NCBI GenBank assembly: GCA_028284225.1
Contig: JANQSD010000005.1
Location: 1-64,000 of the forward strand
From: Arenicellales bacterium
Lineage (GTDB): Bacteria > Pseudomonadota > Gammaproteobacteria > Arenicellales > JAHEKD01
DNA: 64,000 nt
Direction: 5' to 3'
Shown: positions 6,886 to 16,792 of the stretch, piece by piece
Layout: each line of letters opens with the position of its first letter
How positions within the stretch are numbered: the stretch's first letter is position 1
Program-made: the position numbers and the translations under genes
Notes under the pieces: model-generated
Database searches by the model: none
What the model was told of the DNA's origin: nothing
The model's input: the letters and a program-made list of their open reading frames with translations, nothing else

Positions 6886-8907
6886 ATGGTGCAACAATTA
6901 ACATTAAAAACAATCTTGCTTTGTCTGGCAGTTAGTTTTGCAATCGCCGTATTCTCAATAACAACACTGGGGAAAAGCCTGGAACAAAAATTCGGTTTGC
7001 CACTGCTTTATAAACTGAGAGGACCAATTGATCCACCAGAAAAAGTTTTCATTCTTACCCCCTATAAAAAAGCAAAAATCGGGCGAAAAACATTATTAAG
7101 GGATTGGGAGAGGTCGCAGCATGCTGAAATCATTAACTACTTGACTGAACTGAATGTAAATCAAATAGCCCTAGATCTTTTTTTTCGTCAATATCAAGAT
7201 CAACAAAATGACTTGAGTCTTGCAAAAAGCTTAGAACAAAATTCAAAAGTTATCTTAAATCAGTTTGTTTCAGCGACTGAATCTGGGATCGGGTCGCATG
7301 TATTAGTGAGGAATCCGATAAAAGTATTCTCTGAATCTGCAACGTCATTGGCACCTTCATTGCTTGTTGATAATACACACCGAAAAGATGCCTTTTATCC
7401 TTACTATTCAATCATTAATAGCGAAGAAAACAAGGACTGCTATGCGTATCCTGTCGATGCAGATTTGCCGGGTGGGGTTTTAGCTGATTACGGACAAAAC
7501 CTGAATTACCCCAGGGTTTCAACATTGCCAGTGGCTATGCTTGAGCAACATCTACTTAATTCAAATGCACTTAGTAAGTTGCTTCAAAACACTGATCAAA
7601 CCAATTCATCTCGTTTGTGTGAGCTATTTCAGCAATTGCGCCAGAATTTACTAAATAAGCCAGAACTGTTACAGGAACAATTAAACGCTAATTCTTCACC
7701 TGCATTAAAAAGCTGGTTGGAAACTCTAATTTACCTCAAAGATAACATTTCCAGATTGAATAATAATCCCGGCATGTTTCTGAATTTTTACGGCCAACCT
7801 CAAACCATTCCCACATTCACCTATGACACGTTCAAGGCTTATTATGAGAACAAGCCGATAGAAAATAAGTTTAATAATGCTGTCGTGCTGATTGGTGGAT
7901 CTTTTGAGATCAGTGATGAAGAAAAACAGGATAACTTCGAAACAGCTATAACAAAGGGTAATAATAAAATGAGCGGCGTTGAGATTGCCGCCACCGCATT
8001 TGCAAATCTTCTCAATAATCAGTATCTGAGAAAATTCAGTGACACTGCAATTTTTATAACTACGCTGTTCTGTAGTGCGCTTGTTTTTGCATTGGGAATT
8101 ATTAGAAAAGAGCGATTGCTTGCAGCATTACTGATAGCTATGTTCCTAGCCTATGTTTATGTGGCTGTTCACTGGTTTAGCACTAAATATTATTGGTCAC
8201 CGATTATTATGCCTCTTATCAGTTTCCTCTTATCGGCACTATTGCTTTACACCGCCAGATTCAAGACCACTCAAAAGCAAAAAGAAGCATTAAAAAGCTA
8301 TGTGCCAAGCGCTGCAATTAGTTCGGTTGAGTCGTCACGAGATAAAGCAGTTGTACGACAAACAACCCAGGGTGTTTGTATGGTTACTGATGTTCAGGAT
8401 TTCACCCAAATTTCTGAGAACGTTGCTGCCCAAGAAATGGCAGATTTGGTTGATGAATATTTTTCAATGCTTAATGAGTGTGTGACGGAAAATAATGGGG
8501 AAGTGTATATGATTGATGGTGACAGTCTCACGGCAGTTTGGTTAGGACCAGAAAAATTAGTTTGCATAAATAGCGCTAGAGCTGCACTAAAGATTATTAA
8601 GGGCGTAAATAGATTTAACCAAAAATATCCAGATACACTTTTTCGAACTCGTATCGGCATGGAATTTGGGGAATTTGTTCTGGGTAACATAGGGAATAAA
8701 TCACATTATACATTTGCAGTAGTGGGTAGCACCGTTTACACCGCCGCACGATTAGAGCAATACAATAAACAATCCAAGACTAATATTCTGGTTACAAATA
8801 ATATCGAAAAGCATCTAAATGATTTTGATTTGCGTGATTTAGGGGAGGTCCAATTCAAAGGTAAAAATACACCAACACACGTATATGAACTAATTGTTCA
8901 AAAATAG
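6886..8907 (+). CDS. CHASE2-domain class III nucleotidyl cyclase with altered catalytic site
   Basis: The 673-residue membrane protein starts with one transmembrane helix, then an extracytoplasmic CHASE2 sensor (about 35-380), further membrane helices (about 385-465) and a C-terminal class III cyclase domain (about 495-670). Metal-binding Asp502 (TDVQDF) and Asp546 (IDGDSL) are present. The usual GDxVN...R signature reads GSTVYTAARLE: the transition-state Asn is Tyr618, while Arg622 remains. Activity may be reduced or changed. CHASE2 cyclases often sit beside FecR-domain proteins, as here. The gene begins 45 bases after the relaxase remnant, so the island border lies in its leader. The start ATG has only a weak ribosome site. 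Confidence 0.8.
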   Translation: MVQQLTLKTILLCLAVSFAIAVFSITTLGKSLEQKFGLPLLYKLRGPIDPPEKVFILTPYKKAKIGRKTLLRDWERSQHAEIINYLTELNVNQIALDLFFRQYQDQQNDLSLAKSLEQNSKVILNQFVSATESGIGSHVLVRNPIKVFSESATSLAPSLLVDNTHRKDAFYPYYSIINSEENKDCYAYPVDADLPGGVLADYGQNLNYPRVSTLPVAMLEQHLLNSNALSKLLQNTDQTNSSRLCELFQQLRQNLLNKPELLQEQLNANSSPALKSWLETLIYLKDNISRLNNNPGMFLNFYGQPQTIPTFTYDTFKAYYENKPIENKFNNAVVLIGGSFEISDEEKQDNFETAITKGNNKMSGVEIAATAFANLLNNQYLRKFSDTAIFITTLFCSALVFALGIIRKERLLAALLIAMFLAYVYVAVHWFSTKYYWSPIIMPLISFLLSALLLYTARFKTTQKQKEALKSYVPSAAISSVESSRDKAVVRQTTQGVCMVTDVQDFTQISENVAAQEMADLVDEYFSMLNECVTENNGEVYMIDGDSLTAVWLGPEKLVCINSARAALKIIKGVNRFNQKYPDTLFRTRIGMEFGEFVLGNIGNKSHYTFAVVGSTVYTAARLEQYNKQSKTNILVTNNIEKHLNDFDLRDLGEVQFKGKNTPTHVYELIVQK

Positions 8908-9257
8908 CTCATGAATCTTGTCCCGCGCATGTTGTAGGATCTCCAAAAGCTGACTCCTCATATGACTACATCCTACTTGTAAGGTAAATCTTGAATCGAA
9001 ATCCGATCTTCCGTTCGTCATTCCCGCGAAGGCGGGAATCCAGATAAATACTTTTGCCATTCCAGACTCTAGATGATAGTGGCGAGTTTGTTCTCCAAAC
9101 CCAACATATGGTGATTAAACAACAGTACCACTTATTACTATAACTAAAGGCATACTTGTATTGTATTGGTATATCATGCTATCTTTGATAAAGAATGCTG
9201 ATAATCAGTGAGGAAGTTATCGGCGTAACTACTTAAAAATAAACACAAGGATAAAAA
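8908..9257. other. Intergenic region before the FecR gene, with one GC-rich inverted repeat
   Basis: No gene is seen in these 350 bases. At 9020-9039 there is a perfect 8-bp inverted repeat, ATTCCCGC GAAG GCGGGAAT, within GTCATTCCCGCGAAGGCGGG. This is a dispersed proteobacterial repeat known from many genomes, and it may act as a terminator or REP-like element. The rest is AT-rich and probably carries the promoter of the downstream three-gene cluster. The ribosome site AAGGA lies before ATG 9258. Confidence 0.5.
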
Positions 9258-12200
9258 ATGACACAGAGGAGTCAACTATGGCGGAGGTTGGCTACATTAA
9301 TTCTAGCTCAACTTTTGTCACTGTTTGCCATCTCATTTGTTTCGGCAGATAACGATAAATGTACTGTAGATAATCCCAGAGTCGGCTATTTCGTTTCCAA
9401 AACTGACAATGTAAAAGTCTTCGGCAATGGCCAATCTGCACCACGGGCATACAATACAGCAATATCAGATTATAGTGACGATAATACTAAACGTTACCTA
9501 TGCGAAGGTGACACCATACAAACAGGTTTAGATAGCAATGCAGCAATTGAATTATTCAACCTGACTCAACCAAATTCACCCAACATTGCAATAACTATTG
9601 AGTCCAACTCTGTTTTCACCATTGATAATCCAGCAGCGATCCTAGCACCACCGCGAACTATTCCAAAAGTGCAAAAAGTTTCGACCTCTGCATTCACATC
9701 TTTCGACAGTACCATTGAATATTGTCAGCAAACAATAAATAGAGCATGGTTATTCCTAAAACAAGGTGCTATTCATATATTCACTAAAGAGCCTCAGAGC
9801 CTAAACGTGAATACCCCCTACCTGAACGCCTCGGTTGAAGGAACTGAATTCACAGTGGTCGTAGGAGCAGATCAGGTTGATGGCCAAAATCTGGGTTCGA
9901 ACACAACGCTGGTTTCCGTGTTAGATGGAAAAGTAGGTGTGTGTAATAATAAAGGCGTCGGCAAGCTCAATCGTAATGAGGCTGCTTTTGCTAGAGAGGG
10001 TACAGCTCCAGAATTAATCAAAGTAAGGCCTGACAATGCCGTACATTGGGCACTTTATTATCCAAGATTAAACACGGACCAAGTAGACCCTAATCCAATA
10101 GCGATTGCTACTTATGACTTGTTAATACAAGGAAATGTTGATCAAGCTCAGAATGAGTTGGCAGGCCAAACAGATGATTTCTCTCAAGCCTTGAATGCCA
10201 CTATAGCAGTGACTCAAAACAGGCGTGATGACGCACTCGATATTGCAAACCAAGCGTTAATTAATTATCCGGACTCTGCATCGTTGCTGCTAGCCAAATC
10301 ATATGCGCAACAATCTAAGTTCGATCTTAAAGGTGCATTAGAAAGCGTTGAAAAAGCATCGATTGAAGATCCTGAAAGTATTATCATCCTGACGCGCCTG
10401 GCTGAGCTGCAGCAAATTAATGGGAATACCAAAGAGGCGCTTGTTTCTGCAAACCGAGCAGTTCAAGCCGATGACCAAATTTCCAGAACGCATACTGTTT
10501 TAGGTTTTATCAAACTCAGCCAATTTGATATCGATGAAGCTAAAGATGCATTTAATCAAGCTATTGCAATTGATGAATACGACCCTCTACCACGGCTAGG
10601 TCTAGGACTTTCATTAATAAGGAAGAATCAACTCGAGGCTGGTTTAGACAGCATGGCTAATGCAGTCATCCTTGATCCACTCGATTCAATCCTACGATCT
10701 TATTTCGGTAAGACCTATGCCGAATTAAATGAATCTGAACAGGCCTTAGAACAATATCAACTAGCTGAGCAATATGATCCTAAAGATCCGACGCCTTATC
10801 TTTACCGAGCATTTCTCTATCAGTCGATCAATCAACCAACCAAAGCGTTGGCTAACTTGCAAAGATCAATAGAGGAAAATGACAATCGTGCTGTATATCG
10901 TTCAAGTCCTAACCTAGATGAAGACTTGGCTGTTCGATCAGCCAGTGCAGCCAGGATTTATGAAGAATTAGGATTTGATCAACTTACGGTTTTAGAAGGT
11001 GCTAAATCATTGGCACATGACCCTGGAAACTATTCAGCACATAGATTAATGGCTGATGCTTACCTCAACCGTCCACGCCATGAAATTGCTAGGGTCAGTG
11101 AGTTGCTACAATCACAAATCAGGCAGCCATTGAACAATAATCCAGCCCAGGTTCAATTGGCAGACTCCCGGCTTGGGGCATTCCGTGATTCGGGCCCTTT
11201 TGATGTCTCTTTCAATGAGTTCTCAAGACTTTATACAAAAGAAGGTTTTTCAGGTCGAGTTGGTTTGGTTGTAGGAGAAAACAATACCCATGGTGAAGAA
11301 GTTCAAGTTTCAGCATTGAAGGGTAGAACTTCGTTTACAGTTACGGGATATAACTTCGAGACGGATGGTGAGCGAATAAATGCTGATGAAGATAATCAAT
11401 TGTTTAATATTTTTGCACAATATAAAGTAACAGATCGTTTCAATATTCAAGCTGAATACAGAAATATAGATATTGACCGCGGAGAAACATTTCGAGGATT
11501 TGACCCCGAAGATTTTGATCCAAATATAAGAATTATTGAAGATGTAGATTCTTACCGTATCAGTAGTATTTATAGATTTAGCAATTCACGTGAGTTATTG
11601 TTTAACTACAGAAACGAAGAATTTGATCAGAGTATATTGAATATCGATTTCGAAGCATTTGAAGAATTTGATGAATTTTTTGTTGTAGATAGTGATTTAT
11701 ATGAGGGTCAATATTTTGATTCCTCGACGCCGGTAAAATTTATCCTTGGAGCAGGTTTGGTAAAACAAGATCGGGAAGAAGTTTTTCCTGATGGTACAGA
11801 TGATAGTGTAAGTTTAGACATAGAACACAAAAATTATTATGGATACGCTTATCCATCCTGGAAAATTTCTGATCATAGTCAACTCGATTTAACTATTGGT
11901 CTAAGTAAGGATGATTTTGACGATATAGACCTTGGAACAACCCAGACTAATCCTAAGTTTGGTGTAAGCTGGACTTATAAAAACTTAACAACTAGAGCTG
12001 CATACTTTGAGACATTAAAGCGAACATTAGTTGCAGATCAAACATTAGAACCAACCAATGTTGCAGGCTTTAACCAATTTTTTGATGATTTCGACGCAAC
12101 TAAAACTGAGCTGTATGGTTTAGGGCTAGATTATTCATTCTATTTAACTAAAGGATTGAATGACTTATTTTCAGCTAGCAAAGTTTATGTAGGTCTAGAG

Positions 12201-12716
12201 ACATTTAAGCGAGATATTAATGTGCCAGGATTTATTTTTGATTTTGAGGTGGATGATTTCACGTTACAACGTGAAGACCTATCTGAAAAATTTACTAATC
12301 TCTATGCCTACATACCATTTGAAAATTGGAGTTTTGGTGTCAATTTTGAAAAAGAAACGTTCGATAGAAAATTCCTGTTTGAGTTAAGTGAGCAGATTAT
12401 TGATTTAACTACAAAACGAGTGAAATTTAACTTGACTTACTTTCACCCCAAAGGATTTAGATTCTCATTGCAACCTATTTATGTTGAGCAAGATGGAGAT
12501 TTTATAAATCGTTTCTTTGAAGAATTCAGCGGTGACGATGATTTTTGGATTGTCAATACATCCTTTGGATATCGATTTAATTATTTAGATGCTCTACTCA
12601 GTCTAGAGGTTAATAACCTTTTGGACAAGGATTTTAATTATCAGGATACGGACCCCTTTAACTCACGCTACTCAAGAGGTAGATCTTTATTCTTGACCGC
12701 TAAAATTGCATTTTGA
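9258..12716 (+). CDS. FecR-domain, TPR and outer-membrane beta-barrel fusion protein
   Basis: This 1152-residue exported protein has a signal peptide (about 1-30, ending VSADN). A FecR-type domain spans about 80-240 and contains RAWLFLKQGAIHIF, then TPYLNASVEGTEFTVVV and LVSVLDGKVGVC. A long TPR array follows (about 280-560; for example AKDAFNQAIAIDEYDPLPRL). The last 500 residues alternate polar and aromatic residues and end in LTAKIAF, the terminal Phe expected for BAM-inserted barrels. FecR domains normally transmit signals in the periplasm, and pairing with the upstream CHASE2 cyclase is a recurrent arrangement. Carrying its own TPRs and barrel makes this an unusual sensor or secretion port. 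It overlaps the reading frame of the next gene only through that gene's alternative start. Confidence 0.75.
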   Translation: MTQRSQLWRRLATLILAQLLSLFAISFVSADNDKCTVDNPRVGYFVSKTDNVKVFGNGQSAPRAYNTAISDYSDDNTKRYLCEGDTIQTGLDSNAAIELFNLTQPNSPNIAITIESNSVFTIDNPAAILAPPRTIPKVQKVSTSAFTSFDSTIEYCQQTINRAWLFLKQGAIHIFTKEPQSLNVNTPYLNASVEGTEFTVVVGADQVDGQNLGSNTTLVSVLDGKVGVCNNKGVGKLNRNEAAFAREGTAPELIKVRPDNAVHWALYYPRLNTDQVDPNPIAIATYDLLIQGNVDQAQNELAGQTDDFSQALNATIAVTQNRRDDALDIANQALINYPDSASLLLAKSYAQQSKFDLKGALESVEKASIEDPESIIILTRLAELQQINGNTKEALVSANRAVQADDQISRTHTVLGFIKLSQFDIDEAKDAFNQAIAIDEYDPLPRLGLGLSLIRKNQLEAGLDSMANAVILDPLDSILRSYFGKTYAELNESEQALEQYQLAEQYDPKDPTPYLYRAFLYQSINQPTKALANLQRSIEENDNRAVYRSSPNLDEDLAVRSASAARIYEELGFDQLTVLEGAKSLAHDPGNYSAHRLMADAYLNRPRHEIARVSELLQSQIRQPLNNNPAQVQLADSRLGAFRDSGPFDVSFNEFSRLYTKEGFSGRVGLVVGENNTHGEEVQVSALKGRTSFTVTGYNFETDGERINADEDNQLFNIFAQYKVTDRFNIQAEYRNIDIDRGETFRGFDPEDFDPNIRIIEDVDSYRISSIYRFSNSRELLFNYRNEEFDQSILNIDFEAFEEFDEFFVVDSDLYEGQYFDSSTPVKFILGAGLVKQDREEVFPDGTDDSVSLDIEHKNYYGYAYPSWKISDHSQLDLTIGLSKDDFDDIDLGTTQTNPKFGVSWTYKNLTTRAAYFETLKRTLVADQTLEPTNVAGFNQFFDDFDATKTELYGLGLDYSFYLTKGLNDLFSASKVYVGLETFKRDINVPGFIFDFEVDDFTLQREDLSEKFTNLYAYIPFENWSFGVNFEKETFDRKFLFELSEQIIDLTTKRVKFNLTYFHPKGFRFSLQPIYVEQDGDFINRFFEEFSGDDDFWIVNTSFGYRFNYLDALLSLEVNNLLDKDFNYQDTDPFNSRYSRGRSLFLTAKIAF

Positions 12717-12739
12717 TGAATTTTGTAATGGAGAAAAAA

Positions 12740-13711
12740 ATGAAAGATTCAACTTATAAAAGCATAATTTTTACCTTGTTAATTATTGTATTTTCAAATT
12801 TGAGTTTTGCTGGAGATTGCACAACTTGCCGATATGAGTTAGGTCTTCACTATGATTCAAGTAACAACAGGCTAGATGGTGAACTTAGCACTGATCGAAA
12901 TCAATTCTCACAATATTTTTATTTTCGGAATTCTAAGAGGCCTTTTTTTCAAATTAGTGAGTTAAATGACTATCAGCCCAGTTGGCTATATGAAATTGAT
13001 ATCCAATTTAATGACGAGAATCGAACAATTGGTGTTGAGTCTGATGATGCTGATCAACAACGATTCGGAGCCGGACTTTTCTTTGTATTGAAAGATAACG
13101 ACGACGTTAATGATGGATATGATCCTGATAACTTACCTAGTCTTAGTGCAGGTGCTACGGTTAGTTTTGTGAATTCTGACCTTTTTGATGATGATTTCAA
13201 TATTGATATGACTCTTCAGTCGCGTAAAACATATTCCAAAAAAATTATAGATGATGGTGCAGAGATAATCTTGCCACCGTATAAGGACTGGATAACCAGA
13301 GGGGGTTTGCTAATCGAACATGAAAGGGATTTTTCGAGCGGATCAACTATATATTTTGATTCACAAATTAGGTTTGGAGATGTAACTAATTTGACTCAAA
13401 TGATAGGTCCAAGATTTGTAGTAAATCATTTTTTTTCTGATAGCGACGAACTTGAAGATGAAACAACAGTATCAATTCAGCTTGTATCAGAATTTGAATT
13501 TAATCAAATTACTAAAGTGTTTGATAACTGGAATCCTGATTATGAGATACGACTACGTCCGACTGTTGGTTACGACAAGGTTTTCAATAGTTTAGGGAAC
13601 GATGTAGACTTATCCAGTATATATTTTATGATCGACTTTAGTATTGGTTATCTTGACAGTGGAGATAGTGGTAGTGGGAGAAGTGGTGGTGGTAGATATC
13701 GTAGACCATAA
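12740..13711 (+). CDS. Secreted acidic protein of unknown function, next to FecR-barrel gene
   Basis: I do not recognise the family. The start is taken at ATG 12740 because a GGAG ribosome site lies just upstream and a clean signal peptide follows (STYKSIIFTLLIIVFSNLSF, then AGDC). An upstream ATG at 12713 in the same frame is less likely. The mature part has a CTTCR pair near its start, many Asp residues and alternating strands suggestive of a small beta-barrel or beta-rich surface protein. The tail is Gly/Ser/Arg-rich (DSGSGRSGGGRYRRP). It lies between the FecR-barrel gene and the protease gene and may work with them at the outer membrane. Confidence 0.6.
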   Translation: MKDSTYKSIIFTLLIIVFSNLSFAGDCTTCRYELGLHYDSSNNRLDGELSTDRNQFSQYFYFRNSKRPFFQISELNDYQPSWLYEIDIQFNDENRTIGVESDDADQQRFGAGLFFVLKDNDDVNDGYDPDNLPSLSAGATVSFVNSDLFDDDFNIDMTLQSRKTYSKKIIDDGAEIILPPYKDWITRGGLLIEHERDFSSGSTIYFDSQIRFGDVTNLTQMIGPRFVVNHFFSDSDELEDETTVSIQLVSEFEFNQITKVFDNWNPDYEIRLRPTVGYDKVFNSLGNDVDLSSIYFMIDFSIGYLDSGDSGSGRSGGGRYRRP

Positions 13712-13729
13712 ATATAAAGTTAAAAAATC

Positions 13730-15544
13730 ATGAACACCATGCGTTTAAGAAAGTGTGCTGTATTAATTATATTTGTTCTTTTGTCCGCACTGGTATCACT
13801 TTCGATTAATTGGACATCCAATCAATCGATTTGTGAGGTGGATGATAACGATTGTAATTTTGTTAATAAGATCAGTGATGTTGTAGCTAATAACTTAGAC
13901 ACACTGAGTAGTCTATTCACGAAAAAACCAAATGTGCCAGCTTTAGACTCTCCGATAGTTCCACAAATAATCATACATTTGTATCGTATAAACGGGCCTA
14001 ATCGAATATTTCTTAGTGCGGATTCGGATGATGATGGTGATTATGATTTAACTTTTTCAGATCTTTTTAAATTCTCAACGAAGTTTACTGTGGATATTCA
14101 CGATTATGGTGCAAATCCAGAGTTGGAAACAGAAATTCCACGCACGTTTCTGAGAAAAATACCTTTGGGACATAGATACACTTGGAATTCAGCAACAAAT
14201 GATCAGTTCGCAGATCTAGTTAAAAAACTTAAAGAACTTAAAGCCGCTTGCAATGAAGTAATTTGGGAGGCATGGGTAAACAAATTCGGCTTTTTTGGTG
14301 ATGCTTGTAATGATGGGGCTATAGTTGTAGATAACATTAAAAATGTATTTGGATTCGCTACAGGATATAACTCAAGCCAAGAACCTGGTCATATGTTTAT
14401 GAGGGGGTTAACAAATGATGGTTTTGTTATTTATGATTCAAGTAACTATCCTTATCATGCAAAAAAACCACGCTTAAATATGAGAATAATTGCTCATGAG
14501 TTTTCACATGTGTTTGGACTAAGAGATCATGGAATTAAAAAGTACTTGATGTCTCAAGCGGATTTCGTTAGAGAAGAATGTGTGACAATAATTGGTAGAA
14601 TAATTGATGATGGGTTTGGATCATGTTGGACATATAATTTTAGGCCAGAAAATATTAGTTATTTATCTAGTGACCGAGTTCAATGGCCCGGTGAAACTCA
14701 CAGATATCGAATACTATATGCAGGCTCTGCTTATCAAATGAGGTCTCTAAGTAGCTATGTAAGTGATATAAAAAAGATTGAGACAGAGAAAGTGGAATTT
14801 GTTGGTGAGCCGGTCTACTTTGAATATGAAGTTTTAGCAAACGAAGGTGATTGCTTGACCAAAGACGAAGCACTAAGTTTTATTCGGACAAGTGATATAA
14901 AAGTTAGTATTGAAGAAACTAGAACAATTGACAATCCTGAGGTTTTCTATAGCTTGTCAAATGACAATAGTTATAATGACTGTGTTCAAAGTCATAAAAT
15001 TGCAATTCCAGTGTTTTCTGATGGTGACAGTTGGCTATTGACAGAAGATGACTATCAGTCTGGGGAACCAATTCAAATTGATGTGGATATTTTTGATAAG
15101 TTACGTGACCGAGAGTTTAAAGATTTAGGTGATACCCTTAATCTAAATATAGTACCAGGGAGTGATAGTGTTATTAAAAATAAATTATTGCAAAAAATAT
15201 TCCTACGTCAAAATCCTGAGATATTAGACCCTGCTGATTTTGAGAGCAAACGAAATATAAAAAAAATCCTTAACAATCAAGATATTAATCAAAAATTAAA
15301 ACGATATACGTATGTCGCATTTCGAGATTATAGTCTACAGCCTAAGTTACAGGAATTACTTGACCCTAAACTAGAATCTGAACGCTTGCAAGATATTTAC
15401 GATAATAAGCTAATTTATAATCAACAAATAAATATATTTCCACAAATAAAATTATTGCAACAATATGAAGTAAATTTTGAAAAAATTGAAAATCAAATCG
15501 AGTCTTATCAAGATGTTAAATTTCGATACCGCCACCATTTTTGA
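13730..15544 (+). CDS. Exported metzincin-like zinc protease
   Basis: The 604-residue protein begins with a signal peptide or anchor (CAVLIIFVLLSALVSLSINW). The zinc motif HEFSHVFGLRDH starts at His256: His256 and His260 are ligands, Glu257 is the catalytic base, and Asp266 is in the third-ligand position with His267 next. HExxHxxGxxD occurs in snapalysin-type metzincins. A Met-turn candidate (KYLMSQAD) follows. The remaining 300 residues are unassigned and likely beta-rich. It is the last gene of the FecR cluster, 18 bases after the previous one. A role in processing secreted or surface proteins, possibly its neighbours, is inferred. Confidence 0.65.
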   Translation: MNTMRLRKCAVLIIFVLLSALVSLSINWTSNQSICEVDDNDCNFVNKISDVVANNLDTLSSLFTKKPNVPALDSPIVPQIIIHLYRINGPNRIFLSADSDDDGDYDLTFSDLFKFSTKFTVDIHDYGANPELETEIPRTFLRKIPLGHRYTWNSATNDQFADLVKKLKELKAACNEVIWEAWVNKFGFFGDACNDGAIVVDNIKNVFGFATGYNSSQEPGHMFMRGLTNDGFVIYDSSNYPYHAKKPRLNMRIIAHEFSHVFGLRDHGIKKYLMSQADFVREECVTIIGRIIDDGFGSCWTYNFRPENISYLSSDRVQWPGETHRYRILYAGSAYQMRSLSSYVSDIKKIETEKVEFVGEPVYFEYEVLANEGDCLTKDEALSFIRTSDIKVSIEETRTIDNPEVFYSLSNDNSYNDCVQSHKIAIPVFSDGDSWLLTEDDYQSGEPIQIDVDIFDKLRDREFKDLGDTLNLNIVPGSDSVIKNKLLQKIFLRQNPEILDPADFESKRNIKKILNNQDINQKLKRYTYVAFRDYSLQPKLQELLDPKLESERLQDIYDNKLIYNQQINIFPQIKLLQQYEVNFEKIENQIESYQDVKFRYRHHF

Positions 15545-15641
15545 TTTCTGCTTATTAATAAAACCAAGTTGGAATAATAAATAGGGCACGATTCGATTAA
15601 ATGGTTAGAGGGAACAGAAAGATTAAAAAATGAGTAGTTAT

Positions 15642-15917
15642 TTAAATACCACTCAATGATCTGGTTCGAATGTTATTTTGTGAACTAAACCAGAAATTAA
15701 CAGTTCTTGATGCTCGGGAATCAAAATCAATGCAATGTACCCACAGTTTGTATGCTGGATTATGTCCGGCTGCAAGAATCCGTTTAACAAAAGCCAACAC
15801 CATCGCGCCCGTACCGCTGCAAGGTTCGTTTAGTTTAATGAACGGTTTGTCTAATGTTTCAAGTTCAAGGCCGTTAAGTTGTGCCATGAGCTCACGTAAC
15901 TCAGGAGGGAGTGACAT
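15642..15917 (-). pseudogene. N6-adenine DNA methylase-like fragment (plasmid type)
   Basis: The 91-residue frame has a SAM-binding motif I (LNEPCSGTGAMVLAFVKRI) followed by NPAYKLWVHCIDFDSRA, as in plasmid and phage-type DNA adenine methylases. The catalytic NPPY/DPPY region and the usual N-terminal part are missing; the frame ends in unrelated residues. It is a remnant, in line with the relaxase and integrase remnants elsewhere in the window. It lies opposite to its neighbours with no operon partner. Confidence 0.6.
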
Positions 15918-16087
15918 TTAGACATCGAGAATAACTTTACCATTATCAAATAAATGCGCTCAATGAAAACTCACTAGAGACCAAAGACTTAGGATTTTGT
16001 TTCTTTGCTACTTCAATCTAAATAAAAGAATCCATATACTTTCTATGAACGAAATCAATTTTTGGAAAATTTCAACGGAGAATGTTT

Positions 16088-16549
16088 ATGCAAACAAAAC
16101 CCCAATCTGTTCATGAAAACCATTCGTGTAGAGATGTTAATAAATATCTTAAAAACGGTTCTGTTGAACAAGTGTGGTTTGTTTGGGTAGAGCTCACAGT
16201 GCAAGATGATGAAAGAGTTCGTGAGCATGTGGCGGATGTGGTTGGTTTGGAATACGGAGCTTATAATCGTGTTGCATTTGAATCATCTGAGGGGAAACAA
16301 TATTTTTGCCCTCAAAAAGGTTCACAATCAGGAGGAGTAGGGAGTACCGTTGAAAAGTCTGCGCGCACATTGACTTTTTCTTTACCAAAAGAACCAAAAA
16401 TACTTGCTAAGGCAATCGAGGCGATTCGATGTGTTCATAGTTATGAAGAACCAGTAATTTATATCACAGAAGGGATGGCATCTCGAGCTAACTATGGAGC
16501 GAATCGAGAGAATCCCAACCGCTGGTGGAATCATGGAGTTGATGGTTAG
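16088..16549 (+). CDS. NIF3/CutA-like small protein
   Basis: This protein of about 153 residues resembles the ferredoxin-like dimer domain inserted in NIF3 (YqfO) proteins and occurring alone elsewhere: VWFVWVELTVQDDERVREHV, then YNRVAFESSEGKQYFCP, a Gly-rich turn, and a closing AIRCVHSYEEPVIYIT, equivalent to the family's HPYEEPA motif. The start is placed at the second ATG, 16088, because GGAG ends only one base before the first. Function of stand-alone copies is unknown; metal or small-ligand binding is possible. It is a single gene with gaps on both sides. Confidence 0.6.
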   Translation: MQTKPQSVHENHSCRDVNKYLKNGSVEQVWFVWVELTVQDDERVREHVADVVGLEYGAYNRVAFESSEGKQYFCPQKGSQSGGVGSTVEKSARTLTFSLPKEPKILAKAIEAIRCVHSYEEPVIYITEGMASRANYGANRENPNRWWNHGVDG

Positions 16550-16792
16550 CTTAACAGCCTCATAGTTGTGACTACACTAATTACCAAAAATTATAGTTAG
16601 GCATGGTATAAAATAATCTAGGATATCGACTTTCGATGTGTAATAGGGTGTACGCAAATAACGGTTGGGTAGTTAGTGGGTTTTTGTATCAAACAAGATT
16701 TTTACTTTACAAAAACATTCCTAAATTTATTATAGGCAAGTTATGATTGTCATTTATAGTTTTAATTTGTTTTAATTAAGAGAAAAAATATC
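16550..16792. other. Intergenic region without recognised features
   Basis: No gene or strong hairpin was seen. The last 60 bases are AT-rich and likely hold the promoter of the three-gene group that begins with GTG at 16793. Confidence 0.4.

Noticed and set aside
9020-9039. Dedicated terminator of the cyclase gene
   Set aside because: The sequence is a widespread dispersed repeat, lies over 100 bases after the stop and has no T-run; a terminator role is possible but not supported.
12713-12739. Nine-codon N-terminal extension of the secreted acidic protein
   Set aside because: The internal ATG at 12740 has the better ribosome site and is followed directly by the signal peptide.
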